64,000 nt of DNA, from positions 186,001 through 250,000 of the forward strand of contig NZ_PYLO01000004.1 of the NCBI RefSeq assembly GCF_003024715.1. The letters are read 5' to 3'. Below, in pieces: positions 36,212 to 46,052 of this stretch. The position numbers were made by a program, and so were the translations under genes. The DNA is from Clostridium fessum (GTDB taxonomy: Bacteria; Bacillota; Clostridia; Lachnospirales; Lachnospiraceae). Within the stretch, counting starts at the first letter, position 1. Every line of letters begins with the position of its first letter. The notes under the pieces were generated by a model. That model saw only the letters and a program-made list of their open reading frames with translations. It ran no database searches and had not been told where the DNA came from.

Positions 36212-38387
36212 TGTCGATGTAGTTCGGATTCGTGAAAATTCGATTCAGCTCAATGGCTGGGCGATCGGAAAGACGCCGGAGACGGAGATCACCTATCAGG
36301 TTGAAGATGGGGCACATCAGCCGATCCGGTTTCAGTATGTGGCGACCCGCCGCGACGACGTCAGCCAGATTTATTTTGGGCGAACGGTAGAAAAAGAGCT
36401 TGGATTTGATATCCAGTTCCCGTATGAGCGCGGAAAAGATTATTATCTGATCGCAAAAGGCGAGGGACGCAAAATCCGCATTAAATATAATGAAGAACTG
36501 ATCCGCAAGCGTAGCAGTGTGGCGCACAAGCGGATGCAGAAGATCCGCGATCTGATGAACATGGAGACTGTGCGGGTCTGTCTGGATTTCTGGAAGGAAA
36601 ATGGTCTGAAAGCCCTGCTGGTAAAATCCAAGCACAAACTGCAGGGAATTGACAATGACTACGATTACGGCGAGTGGTATTCACTGACGAAGCCGACGGC
36701 GGAGGAGCTGGAGGAGCAGAGGAAAAAGGTGTTTGACGCGCCGGTTAAATTCTCGATCGTGATTCCGGCATTTAAGACACCGGAGCGATTTCTGCGGGAA
36801 ATGCTGGATTCGATCGCGGAACAGACATACGCAAACTGGGAGGTCTGCGTGGCGGACGGCAGTCCGGCAGGACAAAGCTGCGAGCGGGTGCTGGAGCAGT
36901 ATGCGAAGAAGGACAGCCGCTTTAAATACGTAATTTTAGGCGAAAATAAGGGCATTTCCGGCAATACGAATGCAGCAATGGATATGGCGACCGGCGATTA
37001 TATTGTGCTGGCGGACCATGACGATAAGCTGACACCGAATGCTCTCTATGAGTGTGCGAAACTGTTACAGGAACATCCGGGATGCGACTGCTTCTATTCG
37101 GATGAGGATAAGCTGGATATGGACGGCGGCGCTTTGTTTGATCCGCATTTTAAGCCGGATTTCAATATCGATCTGCTCTGCAGCGTCAACTATATCTGCC
37201 ATCTGTTTGTCGTCAGCCACGATCTGGCAGCGCAGGTGGGCGGCTTCCGTCAGGAATACGACGGAGCGCAGGATTATGACTTTATTTTCCGTTGTACGGA
37301 GAAGGCGAAGGAGATTCGCCATATCCCGAAGGTGCTGTATCACTGGCGCTGCCACAAGGATTCGACAGCGAGCAACCCGGAGAGCAAGCTGTACGCATTT
37401 GATGCGGGTGCGCGCGCGATCATGGATCATTATAAACGCGTCGGTATCGAGGCGGAGCGCGTGGAAAAAGGTGTGGACTACGGCATTTATCACTCTGTAT
37501 ATAAAATTCAGGGGGAACCGCTGGTATCGATCATCATTCCGAACAAGGATCACCATACGGATCTGGATCTATGCCTGCGGGCGATTGAGACGCGGGCAAC
37601 GTACCGCAATGTTGAGTTTATCATTGTAGAGAACAACAGCACGGAGAAGGAAACCTTTGAATACTATGAAAAGATTCAGAAGGAATTTTCCAATGTCCAT
37701 GTGGTAACCTGGGAGCGCGAGTTTAACTATTCGGCGATCAACAACTTCGGCGTGACCTTCGCAAAGGGCGAATATCTGCTGTTTTTAAATAATGATACCG
37801 AGCTGATTGCGGAGAATTTCATCGAGGAGATGCTGGGACTGTGCCAGCGTGAGGACGTCGGCGCAGTTGGCGCGAGACTGCTCTATCAGGATGATACGAT
37901 CCAGCATGCGGGCGTCGTGATTGGTTTCGGCGGCATCGCAGGGCATACGTTTATAGGGCTTCATAAGGCGGAAAACAGCTATTTCCACCGTGCGATGAGT
38001 ACACAGGATTACAGCGCTGTGACGGCGGCGTGCCTGATGACAAAGAAAGCACTCTTTGATGAGGTCGGCGGCTTTACGGAGAAGCTGGCGGTCGCATTTA
38101 ACGATATCGATTATTGCATGAAAGTGCGGGCATCAAATCATTTAGTGGTTTACAATCCGTACGCATTGCTGTATCATTATGAGTCGAAGTCAAGAGGACT
38201 GGAGGATACGCCGGAGAAGGTGGCACGTTTTAACAGGGAGATCAAGATTTTCTCGGAGCGCTGGCCGGAGATCCTTAAAGATGGAGATCCTTACTACAAT
38301 CCGAACCTGACGCTGCGGAAGTCCAATTTCGCCCTCAGGGATCTGAAAAAAGAGAAAATCGGAGAACCGTATCATCTGGAGGTATAA
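36201..38387 (+). CDS. Tandem GT2 glycosyltransferase
   Basis: About 728 residues with two GT-A domains in one chain: one from about 180 (KFSIVIPAFKTPERFLREML, ADHDDKLTPNALYE, SDEDKLDMDG) and one from about 440 (PLVSIIIPNKDHHTDLDLCL, LLFLNNDTELI, FNDIDYCMKV). A 170-residue N-terminal domain of unknown role comes first. Similar double enzymes (rhamnosyltransferase-like) build O-antigen or wall glycan chains. ATG 36201 overlaps the previous gene by 11 bases and has GGGGGC upstream. Cytosolic, membrane-associated. Confidence 0.87.
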   Translation: MKCNVDVVRIRENSIQLNGWAIGKTPETEITYQVEDGAHQPIRFQYVATRRDDVSQIYFGRTVEKELGFDIQFPYERGKDYYLIAKGEGRKIRIKYNEELIRKRSSVAHKRMQKIRDLMNMETVRVCLDFWKENGLKALLVKSKHKLQGIDNDYDYGEWYSLTKPTAEELEEQRKKVFDAPVKFSIVIPAFKTPERFLREMLDSIAEQTYANWEVCVADGSPAGQSCERVLEQYAKKDSRFKYVILGENKGISGNTNAAMDMATGDYIVLADHDDKLTPNALYECAKLLQEHPGCDCFYSDEDKLDMDGGALFDPHFKPDFNIDLLCSVNYICHLFVVSHDLAAQVGGFRQEYDGAQDYDFIFRCTEKAKEIRHIPKVLYHWRCHKDSTASNPESKLYAFDAGARAIMDHYKRVGIEAERVEKGVDYGIYHSVYKIQGEPLVSIIIPNKDHHTDLDLCLRAIETRATYRNVEFIIVENNSTEKETFEYYEKIQKEFSNVHVVTWEREFNYSAINNFGVTFAKGEYLLFLNNDTELIAENFIEEMLGLCQREDVGAVGARLLYQDDTIQHAGVVIGFGGIAGHTFIGLHKAENSYFHRAMSTQDYSAVTAACLMTKKALFDEVGGFTEKLAVAFNDIDYCMKVRASNHLVVYNPYALLYHYESKSRGLEDTPEKVARFNREIKIFSERWPEILKDGDPYYNPNLTLRKSNFALRDLKKEKIGEPYHLEV

Positions 38388-38393
38388 CCCGGG

Positions 38394-39392
38394 ATGGAGA
38401 TTACAACGACAATTATTATTCCCAATTATAATGGGTTGAAATTTATGGACGAATGCATCCGTTCACTGAATGCACAGACGTATCCGAATTTCCGGACACT
38501 GGTGGTGGACAACGGTTCGACGGACGGAAGTGTGGAGTGGCTGAAGGAACATCAGATCGATACGATTTTCCTGCCGGAAAACACGGGATTTTCCGGTGCA
38601 GTCAACGTCGGAATCAAGGCGGCAGACACACCGTATGTGCTGCTTTTAAATAATGACGTCCGGGTGGACGAGTATTTCGTGGCGGAGATGGTGCGTGCGA
38701 TCGGTCAGTCGGAGCGCATCTTTTCCGTCAGCAGCCGGATGATCCAGATGTACCATCCAGACAGGCTGGATGATGCAGGCGATATGTATTCCCTGCTTGG
38801 CTGGGCGTACCAGCGCGGCGTGGGACGGGATCTTACGCATTACCGCCGTTCAAGCCGGGTATTCTCGGCGTGCGCGGGCGCAGCGATCTACAGGAGAGAG
38901 GTATTTGAGGAGATAGGCTATTTCGATGAGATGCATTTTGCCTATCTGGAAGATATTGATGTGGGCTATAGAGCCCGGATTGCGGGTTATGACAATATAT
39001 ACTGCCCGGCGGCGCTGGTATGGCACGTCGGAAGCGGAACCAGCGGTTCCAAGTACAATTCATTCAAGGTTAAGCTGGCGGCACGCAACAATGTGTATCT
39101 GAATTATAAAAATATGCCGTGCTTACAGCTTATCATAAATGCGATTCCGATCGCAGCGGGGATTTTCGTGAAATATTCATTTTTCAGGAAACTCGGGTTT
39201 GGAAAAGATTATCTGGAAGGTCTGAAAGAAGGCATACGGACGGCAAAGAAGTGTAAAAAAGTGGCGTACCGCCCGGAACGGCTTAAAAATTATCTGGCAA
39301 TAGAGCTGGAACTTTTAGCTGGGACATTTCTCTATGTCTATGAATTTGCTGTGAGACAGATCGAGAAAAAAGCAGCATCTGATAAATCGTGA
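38394..39392 (+). CDS. Glycosyltransferase family 2, rhamnosyltransferase-like
   Basis: 332 residues. The GT-A domain contains TIIIPNYNGLKFMDECIRSL, the DxD-type LLNNDVRVDEY, SACAGAAIYRREVFEEIGYF and YLEDIDVGYRARIAGY. There is a weak hydrophobic segment near the C-terminus but no clear anchor. It follows the double glycosyltransferase gene by six bases. It probably adds one sugar in the repeat unit of the surface glycan. Confidence 0.87.
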   Translation: MEITTTIIIPNYNGLKFMDECIRSLNAQTYPNFRTLVVDNGSTDGSVEWLKEHQIDTIFLPENTGFSGAVNVGIKAADTPYVLLLNNDVRVDEYFVAEMVRAIGQSERIFSVSSRMIQMYHPDRLDDAGDMYSLLGWAYQRGVGRDLTHYRRSSRVFSACAGAAIYRREVFEEIGYFDEMHFAYLEDIDVGYRARIAGYDNIYCPAALVWHVGSGTSGSKYNSFKVKLAARNNVYLNYKNMPCLQLIINAIPIAAGIFVKYSFFRKLGFGKDYLEGLKEGIRTAKKCKKVAYRPERLKNYLAIELELLAGTFLYVYEFAVRQIEKKAASDKS

Positions 39393-39408
39393 GGAAAAGG
39401 TTAGAGTT

Positions 39409-39438
39409 GTTACTGGGCGCGTATGTGTGGACAGTAAC
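39409..39438. repeat. Solo end of the dispersed repeat
   Basis: GTTACTGGGCGCG... ending GGACAGTAAC; a 30-bp hairpin equal to one end of the 133-bp element at 23955. It lies in the gap between the glycosyltransferase gene and the LCP gene, which has no other feature. Confidence 0.7.
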
Positions 39439-39551
39439 TTAGAGTTTGCGCGATGTGTGAACGGTCATGGTTTAGCAGATGCAACACGGAGAAAGGCTGC
39501 TTATCAGACAATGTCTGAGCGGCAGCAAGCAAGTGAAAGATGAGGTAGCTT

Positions 39552-41417
39552 ATGAATTATGAGGATGATGAGCTGGAGCGCATGAGGGCGCGCCGCGAGG
39601 GCAGAAGCAGCCGTGCCAGTCAGGCAGGGTATTCTTCGCGCGGCAGTTCTGCTTCCGGCACCAGCCGCAGAAGAGTCAGCAGTACAGTCGAAAATAGCCA
39701 GAGAAAAGGTGAGGCGGGCAGCAGTTCAGTACGTTCCGGCTACAGCGGTCCTAAGAGCGCTGGAAGTGGAAAAAAGAGTTCGGGACGCCGCGGCAGCCAT
39801 TACCGTAAATCGGCGCGCCACAGAAAGCATATGATCATTGCGGCGGAGATTGTCGTGATTATATTGATGATTCTGGGCGGTGCGTTCTGGTATATGTATC
39901 ACAGAACCTTCGGTTCTATGCAGAAGATTGATTTCAACGAGGACCAGGTTAAGAACGTCAATCTGTCCCAGGAACAGATCGATGATATGAAGGGCTACAT
40001 GACCGTGGCGTGCTTCGGTGTCGATTCGCGAAGTGAGCACGGGCAGATGAATGTCGGAAAAGGTACGAACGCGGATGTCAACATGATTGCCAATATCAAT
40101 CTGGAGACGGGTGAGATCCGCCTTGTATCGGTATTCCGGGACAGTTATCTGAATATCAACGATAAAAACTCTTATAATAAGATCAACGCCGCTTACGCAC
40201 AGGGCGGTCCGGAGCAGGCAGTTAAGGCGCTGAATAAGAACCTGGGTCTTAACATTACCCAGTATGCGACGTTCAACTGGAAAGCGGTTGCGGATGCCAT
40301 CAACATTCTGGGCGGTGTAGATGTCGAGCTGAGTGATGCAGAGTTCTCCTGGATCAATGCCTTCATCACGGAGACCGTAAAGGAGACTGGTATCGGTTCT
40401 CATCAGCTGACCCATGCGGGCAATGTACATCTGGATGGTATCCAGGCAGTTGCATACGGACGTATCCGTTATTCAGATACGGACTATGCGCGTACCGAGC
40501 GTCAGAGAATTATTCTTCAGAAAGCCTTTGATAAGGCAAAAAATGCAGACTGGGCGACACTCAACTGTCTGATTCAGACGATCATGCCGCAGCTTGCAAC
40601 CAATGTTGATATTACGGATTTGATTCCGCTGGCACGCAATATCGCGAAGTTCCATATTGGTGAGACCGCGGGATTCCCGGCAGCCAGAGGTGAGCAGGAT
40701 GTTGGAAAGATCGGTGACTGCGTTATCCCGCAGACACTGGAGTACAACGTAAAAGAGCTTCATAAGTTCCTGTTTGATGAGGAAGATTATCAGGTTCCGT
40801 CTAATGTTAAGGAGTACAGCAGCCATATCGCGCAGGTAACGGGGCTTACGACGAATGCGAAGCTGATTGGTCATGTTCCGGTCGATCAGGGTGTCAGCGC
40901 CCAGACGTTTATCAAGAAACGGGCGAGCCGTATTGCCGCGCAGGCAGCGGCGAAGGATGCCGCTAAGAAGTCATCGACGAGTGCTTCGGACGAGTCGGAT
41001 GACGAGAGCGGGGATGAGACCAAGAAGGGCGAGAGCGAGAGCTCGATCGGATTGGACGAGATCTTTGATCCGGATGAAGACTGGATTGACTGGGAGGAAG
41101 AAGAGTCGAAGAGCAACAGCAGTAAGGGACCAGGAACAACGACGACTCCCGGCAAGAAAAATCATACGGATAAGACAACCGAGGCGGATGATTCTTTATC
41201 CGGACCAGGCAGCACATCGGAGACGAAGTCTTCCGTTGCAAAACCGGGATCTACAACCACGACAGCGGCAGAGACAGCGGCATCCAGTGAAAAGACTTCT
41301 CCGGGTGCATCAGATAATTCCGGTGTGAAAAGCCCGGTCACAGAGATTCAGGATCCGGGGAATTCCGGAAACAGCGATGCAGCAGGCCCCGGCGGTCCGG
41401 CAGGTCCGGGAGCTTAA
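39552..41417 (+). CDS. LytR-CpsA-Psr (LCP) family protein 1
   Basis: 621 residues. The Ser/Arg-rich cytosolic tail (1-93) is followed by one membrane segment (about 94-116). The outer LCP domain (about 145-370) has FGVDSR, DVNMIANINLETGEIRLVSVFRDSY and the Arg motif YARTERQR; a long C-terminal part (about 455-621) is acidic, then rich in Ser, Thr, Pro and Gly. LCP enzymes move lipid-linked glycans onto peptidoglycan. The Arg residues that bind pyrophosphate are present. GAGGTAGC lies before ATG 39552. Confidence 0.9.
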   Translation: MNYEDDELERMRARREGRSSRASQAGYSSRGSSASGTSRRRVSSTVENSQRKGEAGSSSVRSGYSGPKSAGSGKKSSGRRGSHYRKSARHRKHMIIAAEIVVIILMILGGAFWYMYHRTFGSMQKIDFNEDQVKNVNLSQEQIDDMKGYMTVACFGVDSRSEHGQMNVGKGTNADVNMIANINLETGEIRLVSVFRDSYLNINDKNSYNKINAAYAQGGPEQAVKALNKNLGLNITQYATFNWKAVADAINILGGVDVELSDAEFSWINAFITETVKETGIGSHQLTHAGNVHLDGIQAVAYGRIRYSDTDYARTERQRIILQKAFDKAKNADWATLNCLIQTIMPQLATNVDITDLIPLARNIAKFHIGETAGFPAARGEQDVGKIGDCVIPQTLEYNVKELHKFLFDEEDYQVPSNVKEYSSHIAQVTGLTTNAKLIGHVPVDQGVSAQTFIKKRASRIAAQAAAKDAAKKSSTSASDESDDESGDETKKGESESSIGLDEIFDPDEDWIDWEEEESKSNSSKGPGTTTTPGKKNHTDKTTEADDSLSGPGSTSETKSSVAKPGSTTTTAAETAASSEKTSPGASDNSGVKSPVTEIQDPGNSGNSDAAGPGGPAGPGA

Positions 41418-41438
41418 TCTGAATTCAGGTGATATACT

Positions 41439-42860
41439 ATGATAAAAGATAACCAGAAACGGCTGAACCATTTCCACGTAGTGCTGGACGCATGTGTCAT
41501 TGCATGCGCCTACGCACTTGCGTGGTTTATCGTCAATGGAACGTCGTGGTTTAATGTAACAGGGCATAATAAGAGCGCAATGGCAGTCGTCTATCTGGCG
41601 GCTGGCGTTCTTATTGTACCGTTTTATTTGATTTTATACGCATTTTTTCATCTTTACACGCCCAAACGGGTTCAGGGAAGACGGGTGGAGTTAGCCAATA
41701 TTTTTAAGGCGAACATCATCGGTCTTTTGGTGATCTCACTGATGCTTTACCTGGGCGGTAAAAATGAGTATTTCCACAACTTCTCCCGTCCGATGGTATT
41801 TTTGTTTTTTGGCATCAATCTCTTTGCTGAGATTCTGATGCGGAATATCCTGCGGATAGCGCTTCGGTCGATGCGGTCGAAGGGATATAACCAGAAGCAT
41901 CTGCTTCTGGTCGGTTACAGCCGGGCAGCGGAAGGATTTATTGACCGTGTGAATGTCAACCCGGAGTGGGGCTATAAAATCCGCGGTATTCTGGATGACC
42001 ATGAGGAGTGGGGCAAAGAATATAAGGGAGTGCGCGTGATCGGCAAAATTGACGATCTGGATACGATTCTGGCGCTCAATACGCTGGATGAGATCGCGAT
42101 CACCCTGAGCATCCAGGAGTATGGAAAACTGGAAAAAATCGTGGCAGGCTGTGAAAAATCGGGTGTGCATACGAAATTTATCCCGGATTATTATAACTTT
42201 ATCCCGACCCGTCCGTTTATGGAGGATCTGCAGGGACTTCCGGTGATCCACATCCGCCATGTGCCGCTCACGAATCTGCTCAACGCAACGATGAAGCGGA
42301 CGATGGATCTGGTCGGCGGCATGATGGCGCTCATCCTGTTTTCACCGGTGATGCTGGTGACGGCGATTCTTATAAAGGCGACTTCGCCGGGACCGGTCAT
42401 TTTCTGTCAGGAGCGGGTGGGACTTCACAATAAGCCGTTTAAGATGTATAAGTTCCGCTCGATGGCGGTACAGTCGGCGGCAAAGGAGAAAAGCCAGTGG
42501 ACGACGCCGGGAGACCCGCGTGTGACTCCGATTGGAAGATTTATCCGGAAGACGAGCATTGACGAGCTTCCGCAGCTGTTTAATGTTCTGAAGGGCGATA
42601 TGAGCCTGGTTGGACCGCGCCCGGAACGCCCGTTTTTCGTTGAAAAATTCAAGGAAGAGATTCCGCGTTATATGATCAAACACCAGGTGCGTCCGGGAAT
42701 GACCGGATGGGCACAGGTCAATGGTTACCGGGGCGATACCTCGATCACGAAGCGGATTGAGCATGATCTGTATTACATCGAGAACTGGACGCTGGGATTT
42801 GATTTTAAAATCATGTTTTTGACGGTTTTTAAGGGCTTTATAAATAAAAACGCGTATTGA
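41439..42860 (+). CDS. Polyprenyl glycosylphosphotransferase (WcaJ-like)
   Basis: 473 residues. Four or five N-terminal membrane segments, a CoA-binding-like middle region ([20 protein letters not shown]), then the bacterial sugar transferase domain with [60 protein letters not shown] and [15 protein letters not shown]. It places the first sugar-1-phosphate on undecaprenyl phosphate and so starts the glycan. It lies between the two LCP genes, with 21- and 13-base gaps. Confidence 0.92.
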   Translation: MIKDNQKRLNHFHVVLDACVIACAYALAWFIVNGTSWFNVTGHNKSAMAVVYLAAGVLIVPFYLILYAFFHLYTPKRVQGRRVELANIFKANIIGLLVISLMLYLGGKNEYFHNFSRPMVFLFFGINLFAEILMRNILRIALRSMRSKGYNQKHLLLVGYSRAAEGFIDRVNVNPEWGYKIRGILDDHEEWGKEYKGVRVIGKIDDLDTILALNTLDEIAITLSIQEYGKLEKIVAGCEKSGVHTKFIPDYYNFIPTRPFMEDLQGLPVIHIRHVPLTNLLNATMKRTMDLVGGMMALILFSPVMLVTAILIKATSPGPVIFCQERVGLHNKPFKMYKFRSMAVQSAAKEKSQWTTPGDPRVTPIGRFIRKTSIDELPQLFNVLKGDMSLVGPRPERPFFVEKFKEEIPRYMIKHQVRPGMTGWAQVNGYRGDTSITKRIEHDLYYIENWTLGFDFKIMFLTVFKGFINKNAY

Positions 42861-42873
42861 TGAGGAAAACCAC

Positions 42874-44571
42874 ATGGGATATGAAGAAGAAAGAGATAGG
42901 TCAGGACACCGCCGGAGCCGACGGGCAAAACCGTCGGAGATGGAAGACGATGGTCTGACACTGATCACGGATTCATTTACGGAACGCCGGGAGGACGGAT
43001 CCCACCGGAGCGGAGATAGAAGCCGAAGTGGTCAGAAAGCGGCAAAGAGGGGACAGACGCAGCCTGGCAGCAGCCGGGAGAGCCGGAATCAGGAGAAAAC
43101 CCGGACCATGAACCGGTCGGATATTTACGCCGACCCGGTTAAATTGAAAGCGCGCCGGAAAAAGAAGCGGAAGATATGGTTTATTCTTCTGGAGAGCGTG
43201 ATGCTGATCGGGATTCTCTGCTTTGCGGGATATTCGTATATCAGCAGCCGTCTGGATCTGATGCAGCGGCTTCCGTGGAACCCGGATGAGATCAAAAACG
43301 TCGAGATTTCGGAGGAGAAGCAGGAGCAGATGAGCGGTTATTGGACGATCGCGGTTTTCGGCGTGGATAGCCGTAACTCATCGGTCGGAAAGGGCAACAA
43401 CTCGGATGTCAATATTCTCTGCAACATCGATCAGGGAACCGGTGAGATACGTCTGGTTTCGGTGTACCGGGATTCATATTTAAATATCAGCGACAAGAAT
43501 ACCTACAACAAAATCAACGCTGCTTATATGCAGGGCGGACCGGAGCAGGTTGTCAAGGCGCTCAATAGGAACCTGGATATCGATATTGACGATTATGCGA
43601 CCTTTAACTGGAAAGCCGTTGCAGATGCGATCAACATTCTGGGCGGCATTGACGTGGAGATCACGAAATCAGAGTTTTATTATATCAATGCGTTCATTTC
43701 TGAGACGGTCAAGGCGACCGGCGTCGCTTCGACCCAGCTTAAATCAGCGGGCATGAACCATCTGGACGGTGTGCAGGCGGTTGCATATGGGCGTCTCCGT
43801 CTGATGGATACGGACTATGCCCGTACCGAACGACAGAGAAAGGTTATTTCCCTCGCGTTTGAGAAGATGAAAAAAGCAGATTGGGCGACGATCAACAATA
43901 TTGTGCAGACGGTATTTCCACAGGTGGCGACCAGCATCGAGATCAATGATCTGTTGAAGATAGGACGAAATATTACGCGTTACCATCTGACCGAGACGAC
44001 CGGTTTTCCGTCGGAGCTGAGGGAAAAGAAGATGGGACGCAAGGGCGCCTGCGTCATCCCGCAGACGCTGGAGAGCAATGTCATCGAGCTGCATCATTTC
44101 CTGTTTGGCGATGAGGAATACACGCCGACTGAGACGGTCCGGACGATCAGTCAGAAAATTGTATCAGATACAGGCGTTCATGGCACGAAACAGGCAGAAA
44201 CGAAGGCATTGCCGAAGACGACCGAGGCGACGACAATTTCCATCCTGGATCCGACGCAGGAGAGCGGCGCGGACGAAAGCCAGAAAGCCGGGAGCGGCAG
44301 CGACGAGTCGGAGAAAGAGACCGGTAATGCTTCGGAAACACAGGAGAATGACGTTTCTGAGCAGGAAAGCCGTCCGGACGGTACGCATGCATCAAAGGAA
44401 AATGCGCGGGAGAGCAGTGAGGCAGAGTCTGGCGGTTCTTCGCCGGCATTTCCGGGCGGAAATTCTGGCACCGGCACGGAGAATGGCAGAGAAAAACCTT
44501 CCGGCAGCGGTTCCCCGAATGGAAGCAGTGCACCGGGAAGTAAGACGGATGCGGGAATCATCATTGAGTGA
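42874..44571 (+). CDS. LytR-CpsA-Psr (LCP) family protein 2
   Basis: 565 residues. A basic/Ser-rich cytosolic tail (1-95), one membrane segment (about 102-122, WFILLESVMLIGILCFAGYS), LCP domain (about 145-370) with FGVDSRN, DVNILCNIDQGTGEIRLVSVYRDSY and YARTERQR, then a Ser/Glu/Gly-rich C-terminus. Over the LCP domain it is closely similar to protein 1, so this is a duplication with two variable tails. The pair may act on different acceptors or be redundant. GAGGAAAACC lies before the ATG. Confidence 0.9.
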   Translation: MGYEEERDRSGHRRSRRAKPSEMEDDGLTLITDSFTERREDGSHRSGDRSRSGQKAAKRGQTQPGSSRESRNQEKTRTMNRSDIYADPVKLKARRKKKRKIWFILLESVMLIGILCFAGYSYISSRLDLMQRLPWNPDEIKNVEISEEKQEQMSGYWTIAVFGVDSRNSSVGKGNNSDVNILCNIDQGTGEIRLVSVYRDSYLNISDKNTYNKINAAYMQGGPEQVVKALNRNLDIDIDDYATFNWKAVADAINILGGIDVEITKSEFYYINAFISETVKATGVASTQLKSAGMNHLDGVQAVAYGRLRLMDTDYARTERQRKVISLAFEKMKKADWATINNIVQTVFPQVATSIEINDLLKIGRNITRYHLTETTGFPSELREKKMGRKGACVIPQTLESNVIELHHFLFGDEEYTPTETVRTISQKIVSDTGVHGTKQAETKALPKTTEATTISILDPTQESGADESQKAGSGSDESEKETGNASETQENDVSEQESRPDGTHASKENARESSEAESGGSSPAFPGGNSGTGTENGREKPSGSGSPNGSSAPGSKTDAGIIIE

Positions 44572-44599
44572 TGAGAGAGTGTGAAACGGAGGAAATGCT

Positions 44600-45514
44600 T
44601 TGAATTTAGATGGTTTGTACCGGATGCAGGGAATGTTATTTTCCCTGATGATTCTGGGTGCATTCTTAAAGAAGAAGGGAATTATCACGGATGAGGGAAA
44701 AAGGGTCATTGCGGATCTGGTCATCTTTGTGACACTTCCCTGCAGTATCATCGAGTCATTTGAAGTAGAACTGAGCATGGATATCTTAAAGAGCAGCGCA
44801 CAGGCGCTGCTCGTCTCGTGTATGGTTCAGGTGACTTGTTATATCTTAAATATGGTACTGTACCCGGGTGTGGGAGAGGAAAAGAAGAAGGTCCTCAAAT
44901 ACGCGACGATGGCGTCCAATGCCGGGATTCTGGGAAATCCGGTGGCGGAGGGCATCTTCGGCTCGATGGGGCTTTTCTACGCCTCTTTTTACCTGATTCC
45001 GCAGAGAACTGCGATGTGGTCGCTGGGAATGACGTATTTTACGAAGGCGCCGGATCGGAAGACTCTGATTAAAAAGATATGCACGCATCCGTGTATTGTC
45101 TCCGTATTCATCGGCTTTGTGCTGATGCTTTTACAGATGCAGATTCCGGGATTCCTGGGAGATACGGTACATAGCTTAAACAAGGCAAACACGGCAGTCT
45201 CCATGATTTTTGTCGGAACCGTTCTGGCGGAGGCAGATATGAAGACGATGATCACGCCACTCAGCTGCTACTATGCCGCCGTGCGCCTGATCCTGATTCC
45301 GGCGCTTGTGTGGATCGGCTGCCTCCTGTTCCATATCGACACACTGGTGATGGGGATTTCTGTGGTGCTGGCAGCGATGCCGGCAGCAAGCACGACGGCG
45401 ATTCTTGCCGCGAAATATGGCGGGGATGAAGTCTTTGCGACGAAGTGCGTGGTATTTACGACGCTGCTTTCGATGGTGTCGGCACCGGTTTGGTGTATGG
45501 TGCTGCAGCGGTAA
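44600..45514 (+). CDS. AEC-family transporter (auxin efflux carrier type)
   Basis: 304 residues, about eight to ten membrane segments, with the Mem_trans pattern GAFLKKKGIITDEGKRVIADL and NAGILGNPVAEGIFGSMGLFY in the middle. Family members export small organic acids or amino acids; the substrate is unknown. It starts at TTG 44600, which has GGAGGAAA 7 bases upstream. It follows LCP 2 by 28 bases and may be co-transcribed without a functional link. Confidence 0.87.
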   Translation: MNLDGLYRMQGMLFSLMILGAFLKKKGIITDEGKRVIADLVIFVTLPCSIIESFEVELSMDILKSSAQALLVSCMVQVTCYILNMVLYPGVGEEKKKVLKYATMASNAGILGNPVAEGIFGSMGLFYASFYLIPQRTAMWSLGMTYFTKAPDRKTLIKKICTHPCIVSVFIGFVLMLLQMQIPGFLGDTVHSLNKANTAVSMIFVGTVLAEADMKTMITPLSCYYAAVRLILIPALVWIGCLLFHIDTLVMGISVVLAAMPAASTTAILAAKYGGDEVFATKCVVFTTLLSMVSAPVWCMVLQR

Positions 45515-45552
45515 TCCCTTATGAGTTCGTATTTCTATAAAGGGGGTTTCGC

Positions 45553-45581
45553 TTGCATTGGATGAAAAGATATGTTATATT
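45553..45581 (+). promoter_or_regulatory. Promoter of the putative antitoxin RNA
   Basis: TTGCAT (45553-45558), 17 bp, TATATT (45576-45581); start of transcription near 45588. Confidence 0.55.
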
Positions 45582-45587
45582 AGGGAT

Positions 45588-45688
45588 AGAAAAAAGGAAA
45601 AGCCAGAGGAGCGGCTTACCTGAATAAATTAAACAACTGTTTTATTAACAGCCGTCATTATTGCAGTAATGGCGGCTATTTTCGTTTT
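45588..45688 (+). ncRNA. Putative antitoxin RNA, tail overlapping the toxin mRNA
   Basis: A predicted transcript of about 100 nt from the promoter at 45553 to the hairpin GCCGTCATTA (45651-45660) / TAATGGCGGC (45667-45676) with the tail TATTTTCGTTTT. It has no open frame of note. Its 3' end overlaps, antisense, the last codons and 3' end of the minus-strand toxin gene. It contains GCGGCTTACC (45611-45620), whose inverted copy lies in the toxin leader (45876-45885). Confidence 0.45.
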
Positions 45689-45771
45689 CCCTTGAAAATT
45701 GTATAACACAATCCAACAAGGGCGCAAATGAATATTCCAATCTGAATCAAATCAGAGTATGTAACATACAT
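45676..45771 (-). CDS. Putative holin-like type I toxin (Hol_Tox family)
   Basis: A 31-residue peptide: MYVTYSDLIQIGIFICALVG, then LCYTIFKGKRK. It has a short N-terminus, a single membrane helix and a Lys/Arg-rich end, as in the small putative holin-like toxins of Firmicutes. The start has GGAGGG (minus strand, 45785-45780) 8 bases upstream. The leader is about 135 nt long with structures that can hide this site. The promoter is TTGTCT-17-TATACT. Overproduction of such peptides usually damages the membrane; here the function is inferred from size, sequence and layout. Confidence 0.7.
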   Translation of the reverse strand: MYVTYSDLIQIGIFICALVGLCYTIFKGKRK

Positions 45772-45779
45772 TGGCAATG

Positions 45780-45865
45780 CCCTCCTTTCTTTCGTCTGGA
45801 GGGTTAGATTTGTGCCTCGTTCCAGTCTTTGATAAACAAGCTTTGCTGAAATCTAGCAACCCTCC
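45780..45865 (-). promoter_or_regulatory. Switchable 5' leader of the toxin mRNA
   Basis: In the minus-strand RNA, the ribosome-binding GGAGGG (45785-45780) can pair with CCCTCC (45803-45798) across a 12-nt loop. That same CCCTCC can instead pair with GGAGGGTT (45865-45858), extended by CTAGATTT / AAATCTA. The two folds exclude each other, so translation can be shut or opened. Confidence 0.55.
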
Positions 45866-45913
45866 GATAACAGAGGGTAAGCCGCCTGGCTCTCTGGTTT
45901 TTCCCATGTACGA

Positions 45914-45942
45914 AGTATATCATATTTTATCAGAACAGACAA
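45914..45942 (-). promoter_or_regulatory. Promoter of the toxin mRNA
   Basis: On the minus strand: TTGTCT (45942-45937), 17 bp, TATACT (45919-45914); start near 45907. Confidence 0.6.
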
Positions 45943-45955
45943 TGATAAAACGAAA

Positions 45956-45987
45956 CAAATCCCCTCAGATTGCTCTGAGAGGATTTG
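45956..45987 (-). terminator. Terminator of the rRNA methyltransferase gene
   Basis: Stem CAAATCCTCTCAGA / TCTGAGGGGATTTG on the minus strand with TTTCGTTTT tail, directly before the toxin promoter. Confidence 0.65.
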
Positions 45988-46052
45988 CATATTCATGATT
46001 TATAATAGCAGTTCATATTGCTTGGTTATAGTCTTACAAACATTCTGTAATT

